From: CAZPNX01 sp964588285
GTDB lineage: Bacteria > Edwardsbacteria > AC1 > EtOH8
Length of the DNA stretch: 64,000 nt
Assembly: GCA_964588285.1 (NCBI GenBank)
Contig: CAZPNX010000007.1
Span: forward strand, 1-64,000
Reading direction: 5' to 3'
How positions within the stretch are numbered: the stretch's first letter is position 1; every line of letters starts with the position of its first letter. This document shows positions 58,275 through 64,000 of the stretch, one piece after another. Below the pieces are notes generated by a model. It had not been told where the DNA came from. It searched no databases and saw only the letters and a list, made by a program, of their open reading frames with translations. The translations under genes were made by a program, and so were the position numbers.

Positions 58275-61200
58275 CTATTGGAACTTGACCGATACCACCT
58301 TGGACACTCCCAGCTGCTCCATGGTCACCCCATACAGCCGGTCGGCGATCTCCATGGTTCGCTTGTTATGGGTGATGACCATGAACTGGGTGCTGCCGGT
58401 GAAATCCTTGAGCATGGCGCAGAAACGCTGGACATTGGCGTCGTCCAGCGGAGCGTCTATTTCGTCCAGCACGCAGAACGGGGCCGGCTTTACCAGGTAG
58501 ATGCCGAACAGCATGGCGATGGCGGTCAGCGCCTTTTCCCCGCCGGAGAGCAGGGTGATGGACTTCATGTTCTTGCCCATGGGGGTAGCCATGATCTCGA
58601 TCTCGGCCTCCAGCGGGTCTTGGCTGCCCGTCAGCCTGATGTCGGCCTCGCCGCCGATGAACAGCCGCTGGAAGATCTGGACGAAGCCGGTCTTGATGCC
58701 TTCCAGGGTCTGGAGAAACATGGCCCGGGCTTCCTCGTCTATCCGCTTGATGGTGGCCGAGAGGTCTTCCTTGGCCGCCAGCAGGTCGTCGCGCTGCTTG
58801 GCCATAAAGCCGAAACGTTGTTCCTCCTCCTCCAGCTCCTTGAGGGCGTCGAAGTTAATTCCCCCCAGTTTTTTGATGCGCAGGCGGAGGTCGGATATCC
58901 GGGGCCGGGCCTGCTCCAGGTCGATATCCACGGCGGCCGGCAGCTCCTCCAGTTCGGTTTCGTACTCCTCGGCCAGCCTCCGTTTGAGATTCTCGCGATC
59001 GTTGGCCACCCGTCCCAGCTCCAGCTGGGCTTGAGACAGGACATTCTGCAGTTCCTCGCTCTCCAGCCGGGTGCGGTGCAGGGCCTCCTCGGCCGTTTTC
59101 ATTAGAGATAAAGACTGTTGGCGCTGCTGCTGCTGGGCTTCGCGACGGGCCAGCACCAGCTCCCTTTGCTCCGAGCGCTCCCTGAGCTCCAGGCTGATGC
59201 TTTCGTCCTCCTGTTTAAGCTGGGCGATGCTTCTTGAGGCCTCCTCATCAAGATTGCGCAGTTGCTGGATGTGCTCGATGGCTTCGGTGCGGCGGGCCTC
59301 CATGTTGCGCAGCTCCTGCCTGGCCTGCTCCTGAGCCGCCTGGGTCTGGGCCAGCTCCAAAGTGGCCCGGGAAACGGCCGCGGCCAGCTCCTCCCGACGC
59401 TGGTCCATCCCGCTCAGCTCCCGGTCGCGCTGGGCCAGCGATTCCCCCTCGTCCCGGTTGCTTTCGTCGAACTCCAGGGTCGTCTGCCGGGACCTGGCGA
59501 TCTCCGGCCCCAGCTCCAGCAGCACGGTTTCATGCCTTTTTATCAGCTCCGTAATCCGAGCGGCCCGGCCCCGCCCTTCCTCGTGACGGGCAGCAATGGC
59601 GGCCATCTTTCCGGAAACGTCCGAAAGCTGGACCTGGTACTGGGAAGCCTGGGATCGGGCGGTCTCCAGGGCTTGCCGTGAGAGCGACTCGCGGTTCCGG
59701 GATTCCTCCAACTTTTGTCCGGCCTGTTCCTGACGCTGCCGGCATTGGGCAATGAGCTGGTCCAATTCGGCCAGACGCTGTTGGCGCTCCAGCAACCCGA
59801 ACTGCCCGCTGGGCAAGGAGCCGGTGATCATCGCCCCCCAAGGCTCGGCCACTTCGCCGGACCGGTTGGCAATGCGACGGCCGGGATGGCGCTCGGAAAG
59901 ATCATTGAGATCGAACCCGTCCGAAGCAATCAAGGCGTCGCCCAAAAGTTTTTCGATCAGGGGACGCAGCCGCTCCGGGCAGTCCACAAAATCCAGGCCG
60001 TTCCCTTCTATCCCCTGGCCGGACGAAGTCTCGGGCTTAGTCTGGGGCGTCAGTCTGTCCAGCGGCACCAAGGTGGCCCAGCCGCACTGACCGGATTTCA
60101 AGGCCTTAATGGCTTTGGCCATGGTCTGGACGTCGTCCACTGCCACCCAATGCAGTTTTTCCCCCAGAAGCGATTCCACCGCCCGCTGGCAGCCGGCCTT
60201 CACCCTGATGGATTCCGCCAGGGGCGCCGCCCTTCCCTCAAGCTCTGGCAGGCTTTCCATGAGATGTTTGACGCCTTGGTGATACCCCTCTCGCCTGCGG
60301 TGCAATTCGGCCAGCAGGTTCTTTTCCTTCTCCAGGGCGGCGGCTTCCGCCGAGGCCTCGGCCAGCAACCTGCCCTGTTCCTCTATCTGGCTGCGCAGCC
60401 GTCCGATTTCGGATTCGCGGCCCTGCTCCTCGGAGCGCAGGACCTGCAGGGCCTGAGAAAGCTCCTGCCGCCGTTGGGTCAGCTCTTTCAGCTGACCCTC
60501 CTGCGCCTCCAGCTCCCGCGACAGAGACTCCCCCTCCTGGCGCAAAGAGACCAGCTCGGCCTCGGCGCTTTGCTGACGGCTCTCCAGGCCGGCCAGCCGC
60601 TCCCGGTTTTCGGTCGTCAATCTTACCGACTCCAAAAGCTCGCGGCGGGCCTCTGAAAGGGCGGCTCGGCCCGATGATATCTCGGCGTCCAGAGCCGCCA
60701 GCTCGGTCTGCCGGCCGCGCAGCAGGTCGGTTCTCTGCAGCAGCTCCTGGGAGGCGGCGGCCATCCGAGCCTGAATGTCCCGGGATCCGGATTCGTACTG
60801 GGCCATGGCAGCCAACAGGGAGCGGATCTCCTGTTCCCGGGCCTGCATGGTCTGCTCGATGCCGGCCCGCCGCTCCCGGATGACGGCCAGCCTGTTTTCC
60901 GATTCCCGAATGGCCTCCGATACTTCGCTGATCTGGTCCTGGATCTGCCCGATCTGCCCTTCGTTCTCCTCCAAAAGCTCCCGGGCCCGGGTTATCTCAT
61001 GCTCCCTCTGGTCCAGCTCTCCGGCCAACTCGGCCCGCCTGGCCGCGGCCTGCTCAATCCGTCCGGCCAACTCCCGCTCCTCGACGGCCAGCCGCTCCCG
61101 GTCCCTGGCCGATACCTTGAGGTCCAGCTCCTTGAGCTCGGCGCGGAACCTTTCGTAGATCCGGGCCTTGCCAGCCTGGCGGCGCAGCGAGCGCAGGCGC

Positions 61201-61799
61201 TTCTCCACCTCGGACACGATGTCCTGGATGCGGACCAGATCCTCGGCAGTGGACTCCATGCGGCGCTGGGCCGCCTTCTTCTGCTGGCGGTACTTGGCCA
61301 CCCCGGCCGCCTCCTCGAACAGCGAGCGTCTGATGGAGGGGTCTTCGGACAGGATGGTCTCGATCATCTTGGACTCGATGATGGAGTAGCTGTCCGCCCC
61401 CAGGCCGGTGTTGAGGAACAGATCGACGATGTCGCGCAGACGGCAGGCCTTGTTGTTCAGCAGGTACTCGCTCTCCCCGGAGCGGAACAGGCGGCGGGTG
61501 ACCGAGACCTCGGCATACTCCACCGGCAGTCGGCCCTCCTCGTTGGAAAAGACCAGGGTCACTTCGGCCATGGACAGCGGCTTTTCGTCCCGGGTGCCGT
61601 TGAAGATGACGTCCTCCATCTTGTCGGAGCGGAGAGACTTGGTGCTCTGCTCCCCCAGGCACCAGCGGATGGCGTCGACGATGTTGGTCTTGCCACAGCC
61701 GTTGGGGCCGACGATGGCGGTGATGCCCTGGCCCACCTCCATCGTCACCTTGTGGGGGAAGGACTTGAAGCCGAAAAGCTCTATGCGGGAAAGGTACAT
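58275..61799 (-). CDS. smc: Chromosome segregation/condensin protein SMC
   Basis: 1174 residues from ATG 61799; an upstream start at 61832 would precede the predicted transcription start. Walker A GPNGCGKTNIVDAI near residue 32, two long coiled-coil arms (about 165-500 and 670-1000), the hinge (about 505-660; GCQRAVESLLGEKLHWVAVD) and the C-terminal head with LLSGGEKALTAIAMLF and PAPFCVLDEIDAPLDDANV (Walker B). It loops and compacts DNA in the cytoplasm; ScpA and ScpB are not in the window. Confidence 0.97.
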   Translation of the reverse strand: MYLSRIELFGFKSFPHKVTMEVGQGITAIVGPNGCGKTNIVDAIRWCLGEQSTKSLRSDKMEDVIFNGTRDEKPLSMAEVTLVFSNEEGRLPVEYAEVSVTRRLFRSGESEYLLNNKACRLRDIVDLFLNTGLGADSYSIIESKMIETILSEDPSIRRSLFEEAAGVAKYRQQKKAAQRRMESTAEDLVRIQDIVSEVEKRLRSLRRQAGKARIYERFRAELKELDLKVSARDRERLAVEERELAGRIEQAAARRAELAGELDQREHEITRARELLEENEGQIGQIQDQISEVSEAIRESENRLAVIRERRAGIEQTMQAREQEIRSLLAAMAQYESGSRDIQARMAAASQELLQRTDLLRGRQTELAALDAEISSGRAALSEARRELLESVRLTTENRERLAGLESRQQSAEAELVSLRQEGESLSRELEAQEGQLKELTQRRQELSQALQVLRSEEQGRESEIGRLRSQIEEQGRLLAEASAEAAALEKEKNLLAELHRRREGYHQGVKHLMESLPELEGRAAPLAESIRVKAGCQRAVESLLGEKLHWVAVDDVQTMAKAIKALKSGQCGWATLVPLDRLTPQTKPETSSGQGIEGNGLDFVDCPERLRPLIEKLLGDALIASDGFDLNDLSERHPGRRIANRSGEVAEPWGAMITGSLPSGQFGLLERQQRLAELDQLIAQCRQRQEQAGQKLEESRNRESLSRQALETARSQASQYQVQLSDVSGKMAAIAARHEEGRGRAARITELIKRHETVLLELGPEIARSRQTTLEFDESNRDEGESLAQRDRELSGMDQRREELAAAVSRATLELAQTQAAQEQARQELRNMEARRTEAIEHIQQLRNLDEEASRSIAQLKQEDESISLELRERSEQRELVLARREAQQQQRQQSLSLMKTAEEALHRTRLESEELQNVLSQAQLELGRVANDRENLKRRLAEEYETELEELPAAVDIDLEQARPRISDLRLRIKKLGGINFDALKELEEEEQRFGFMAKQRDDLLAAKEDLSATIKRIDEEARAMFLQTLEGIKTGFVQIFQRLFIGGEADIRLTGSQDPLEAEIEIMATPMGKNMKSITLLSGGEKALTAIAMLFGIYLVKPAPFCVLDEIDAPLDDANVQRFCAMLKDFTGSTQFMVITHNKRTMEIADRLYGVTMEQLGVSKVVSVKFQ

Positions 61800-61822
61800 G
61801 GTCTGGCTCTCATAATCGGTTA

Positions 61823-61851
61823 ATTTTACCACTTTAGGCCCGAAGCGTCAA
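61823..61851 (-). promoter_or_regulatory. Promoter of smc
   Basis: Minus strand: TTGACG (61,851-61,846), 17-bp spacer, TAAAAT (61,828-61,823); 5/6 at each box. Start near 61,816 gives a leader of only about 17 nt before ATG 61799. Confidence 0.75.
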
Positions 61852-61856
61852 CATTA

Positions 61857-61886
61857 AAAGCCGCCGGCCGGGAGGCCGGCCCGGCT
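61857..61886 (-). terminator. Terminator-like hairpin after the sorting-domain fragment
   Basis: GC-rich stem AGCCGGGCCGGCC/GGCCGGCGGCT (small bulges) followed by TTTTAA on the minus strand. Confidence 0.6.
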
Positions 61887-61983
61887 CTCCCGCAAAATAC
61901 CAAGGGCAGTCCGGACAGGCCGCCCCACATGCATATATGGATTAAATACTAATTTTTTATTATTATATTGCCATATATCTTTG

Positions 61984-62223
61984 CTATGCCGCCTCCAGCG
62001 CGCAGGGGTAGGTGCCCTCGGCCAGTCTCCGCAGGTCCAGCCGGGTTGAGTCCCGCCCACCCGTTTCCCATCCCTGTGTTCTCTGCCTCTCCTGCCCGGC
62101 GATATTATAGAGTTTGAGGCCGTAATTCCCGGCCGCCGGCAGTTCAAACAAAACCTCGGCACATCCCCGGGCCGTATTGGGCCAGGGAAAGTAAGGCTGA
62201 TGGCTTGCCAGCATGGCCGGCAT
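61984..62223 (-). pseudogene. Orphan C-terminal sorting-domain (FlgD-Ig/T9SS-like) fragment
   Basis: 79 residues with no signal peptide. PYFPWPNTARGCAEVLFELP, GNYGLKLYNIAGQERQRTQG and STRLDLRRLAEGTYPCALEA match the pattern of the C-terminal domains on the two giant proteins (PNP...LP..G...L..YDi.G..v), yet the rest of a parent protein is absent and the usual last strand after the L-E-A motif is missing. Probably the remnant of a deleted secreted protein; it may not be expressed. The rest of 61,887-62,313 holds nothing recognisable. Confidence 0.6.
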
Positions 62224-62313
62224 CAGACAGGTTTTCTTATTTCTTCCTTTTTTATGTGGCCATTATCCTATGAATTAACCCTGGTATTAAGACTTGCCTA
62301 TACTGGTGTAAAT

Positions 62314-62341
62314 AAAAACCGGCGCTTTTAGCGCCGGTTTT
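62314..62341 (-). terminator. Intrinsic terminator after the PEGA lipoprotein gene
   Basis: AAAACCGGCGC, loop, GCGCCGGTTTT, followed by TATTT on the minus strand. Confidence 0.88.
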
Positions 62342-62357
62342 CCTTGTGGTGTGCCGA

Positions 62358-63605
62358 TCACTCGGTGTCAGTCCTCATTATCTGCAGGTCATAAAATTCC
62401 ATAAAGTAAAGAAAACGGCCGTCCTGCGACTGGATCATCCTCATCGGAAACTGGCCCAATGGCGTGTTGAAGATGCCGCTCCAAGTGTTCCGGTCGAAGA
62501 GGAAGAGCGTGCCCACCGGCAGTGGTATCCCCGGGTTTCCCGTCTCCACCCCGGGGGTTCTGAAGATCCAAAAACTCTCCCGATTCCCGCTGAAGCAGGC
62601 CCCCCAGATATAGTCCCCCTCGGGCAAAGGAGTGGGATTTGGAAGCAACGGCGTCTCTATACTTGTCCACGAGGCCAACCTCAACGGAACGAATCTCCGG
62701 CCGAACACATTGCAGAAGCCGGCGAACTCGCCGTCATCGTCCTGGAACACCGTCCCCGGCGTCGGCCCGGTGGCCATCTCGTTCAGCACCGCCCCGCTTT
62801 CCAGGTCAACCCGCACGAATCTCTCGACGGCCGTCAGGGTGGCGTAGAACCAGCGACTGCCTGGCTCGACCGCCAGGTCGTTGACGCATCCGGGAAGTCC
62901 TATGCTCCGCACCAGCGCCCCGCTTTGCGGGTCCAGTATCAGCACCCGCCGCCCGGCGCTGTCGGCCGCCAGCAGAGCCCGCCCGTCGGGGGTGTAGGCC
63001 AGGCGGTGGTAATCGGTCCCGGGCGCCGGTACCGTCCAGCCGACCGTCCCCCAACTGTTTAGGTCGATCACCTTGACGGTTTCCTTAACGCAGACCGCCA
63101 GCCGGCCCAGGCCGGGATGACAGGCCAGTCTCACAGCCTCCGGACCGACTGTGATCTCCCCGATCTTGGCCACGGCGGAGTCCGCGATCTGGTAGACGCC
63201 TACCCAGGACACATATTTATGGCTCAAGTACAGCCTCTGGCGCACCGGATCGTAGGCCATGTCCCGAGGCGGCACCGGCAGGGTGAACCTGGCCGTCACG
63301 TGCGGCTCGATGGCCGTCAGGACCAGGTTCATCCGCCGCGTCTCCCCGGGCCTTATTTCGATGAAGCCTCGGTAGGTCTTGAACCTGGAAAGCTTTAGGC
63401 TGATGGAACGGGAGCCGACCGGTATTCCGTCCAATTTGGCCGGCGTCCGGTGCCCGGTGTAGGCTCCGTCCACGTAGATGGCCGCGTTTGTTGGCAATGA
63501 GGTGACTATCAGCGAACCCAGCTCCGGATAAACCGGCTTGTGCCGGCAGCCGCCAGCCGCCAGGGCCGCCAGCAGGACGAGCGCAAGGCAGAGTTTCTCT
63601 CTCAT
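62358..63605 (-). CDS. PEGA-domain lipoprotein with YncE-like beta-propeller
   Basis: 415 residues. Lipoprotein signal MREKLCLALVLLAALAAGGC; a PEGA domain (about 30-95: LGSLIVTSLPTNAAIYVDGA, GIPVGSRSISLKLSRF), then six or so propeller blades (about 105-410; DMAYDPVRQRLYLSHKYVSW, VNDLAVEPGSRWFYATL). Such surface proteins may bind glycan or protein partners. It starts 4 bp after the TonB-dependent receptor gene, so the two are likely expressed together and may form a receptor-lipoprotein pair. Confidence 0.88.
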   Translation of the reverse strand: MREKLCLALVLLAALAAGGCRHKPVYPELGSLIVTSLPTNAAIYVDGAYTGHRTPAKLDGIPVGSRSISLKLSRFKTYRGFIEIRPGETRRMNLVLTAIEPHVTARFTLPVPPRDMAYDPVRQRLYLSHKYVSWVGVYQIADSAVAKIGEITVGPEAVRLACHPGLGRLAVCVKETVKVIDLNSWGTVGWTVPAPGTDYHRLAYTPDGRALLAADSAGRRVLILDPQSGALVRSIGLPGCVNDLAVEPGSRWFYATLTAVERFVRVDLESGAVLNEMATGPTPGTVFQDDDGEFAGFCNVFGRRFVPLRLASWTSIETPLLPNPTPLPEGDYIWGACFSGNRESFWIFRTPGVETGNPGIPLPVGTLFLFDRNTWSGIFNTPLGQFPMRMIQSQDGRFLYFMEFYDLQIMRTDTE

Positions 63606-63609
63606 GTCA

Positions 63610-64000
63610 TCACCAGTTCACTGTCAGCCCCGCCCGCAACAGGCGGGGAGCCCCGGTCAGGGCCGGATTTCTGTCATGGAGGTTCTTGAAGAACGACCAG
63701 CGATCATACTGTTCGCTCACGGTGAAAACGCCGTCGCCGTTGGCGTCTCCCTCCCGGTCGTAGTAGGGGCTGTCGCTCAAGTAGTCTACCCGGGGCGGCA
63801 GTGGTTGCCAGTCGTTGGCGTAGGCGTCGTAGGGTCCGATCTCTCGTACAAAGCTACTGTTGCCGTTGTCCCAGTCGAATAAATTGAATATCTCCAGAGT
63901 CAAGCCGGCCCGGAGAGGCCCCAGTTGGATATTTTTTGCCAGACGGATATCGAGTTGCTTGGTAGCGGGATAGCGCGCCGAGTTGGGATCCGGAGTTTCC
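63610..64000 (-). CDS. TonB-dependent receptor, C-terminal end (5' part outside window)
   Basis: 129 residues visible. ATKQLDIRLAKNIQLGPLRA and GLTLEIFNLFDWDNGNSSFV are the last beta-strands of a TonB-dependent outer-membrane receptor; the end LLRAGLTVNW carries the terminal aromatic residue needed for barrel insertion. A DANGDGVFTVSE loop resembles a calcium-binding site. Imports an unknown ligand. It confirms a Gram-negative outer membrane. Confidence 0.85.
   Translation of the reverse strand, partial: ETPDPNSARYPATKQLDIRLAKNIQLGPLRAGLTLEIFNLFDWDNGNSSFVREIGPYDAYANDWQPLPPRVDYLSDSPYYDREGDANGDGVFTVSEQYDRWSFFKNLHDRNPALTGAPRLLRAGLTVNW

Noticed and set aside
57837..59105. Open frame of 422 codons on the plus strand
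   Set aside because: Antisense to the CorA-like gene and smc; no domain or start signal.
1..64000. CRISPR array, tRNA, rRNA or prophage
   Set aside because: No regularly spaced direct repeats, no tRNA-like cloverleaf, no rRNA sequence and no phage structural gene were seen on either strand.

Overview
The window is about 64 kb of a moderately GC-rich bacterial chromosome that is almost fully coding. Its envelope is of Gram-negative type: a TonB-dependent receptor C-terminus, lipoproteins, a BamD/YfiO-like TPR protein, two type IV pilus retraction ATPases, and very large secreted proteins ending in an FlgD-Ig/T9SS-like sorting domain. Flavo-diiron protein, rubredoxin, flavin reductase and ferritin together suggest an anaerobe or microaerophile that detoxifies oxygen. 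This mix, plus DUF116 next to fmt/rsmB, resembles uncultivated FCB-like lineages (WOR-3, TA06, Edwardsbacteria type). That placement is an inference from gene content only.

Layout. 1-8.6 kb: an HD-GYP phosphodiesterase with a LVIVD-repeat lipoprotein and a secreted protein, divergent from two PilT-type ATPases; then a coiled-coil membrane sensor coupled to a J-like/TPR protein. 8.8-9.6 kb: a decayed IS1595-like insertion sequence and AT-rich DNA. 9.9-17.7 kb: a small winged-helix-like protein coupled to two tandem paralogous secreted proteins of about 1,230 residues. 17.7-22.8 kb: a cyclic-nucleotide module (class III cyclase-AAA-TPR protein, a small helical protein, two divergent stand-alone cyclic-nucleotide-binding proteins). 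22.8-29.4 kb: a PHP phosphoesterase and a TetR-regulated efflux operon laid out like E. coli cecR-ybhGFSR. 29.4-36.1 kb: an M50 protease carrying two cyclic-nucleotide-binding domains, nadD, a TPR envelope protein and comM. 36.1-41.1 kb: the conserved ffh-rpsP-khpA-rimM-trmD-rplS-rnhB-yraN cluster with a candidate structured RNA in front of ffh. 41.3-43.9 kb: oxygen-defence genes. 43.9-56.3 kb: a long minus-strand run from an FMN riboswitch through ribD-ribE-ribBA-ribH-nusB, a phosphoesterase, glycosyltransferase, flippase-like protein, fmt, DUF116, rsmB, two PASTA proteins and rpe. 56.3-61.9 kb: ftsY, a CorA-like transporter and smc. 62-64 kb: an orphan sorting-domain fragment, a PEGA/beta-propeller lipoprotein and the end of a TonB-dependent receptor.

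The most interesting observations are: (i) a cyclic-nucleotide circuit whose effectors are not transcription factors, including a membrane protease with two cNMP-binding domains; (ii) an FMN riboswitch whose P1 3' arm is also the 5' arm of the terminator, the opposite of the usual wiring; (iii) a roughly 120-nt transcription unit with its own promoter and terminator just upstream of ffh; (iv) dispersed intergenic repeats that have also entered two coding genes (flavin reductase and ftsY) in frame; (v) a translationally coupled pair of a membrane sensor/coiled coil and a J-like protein without the HPD motif. No CRISPR array, rRNA or tRNA was found.
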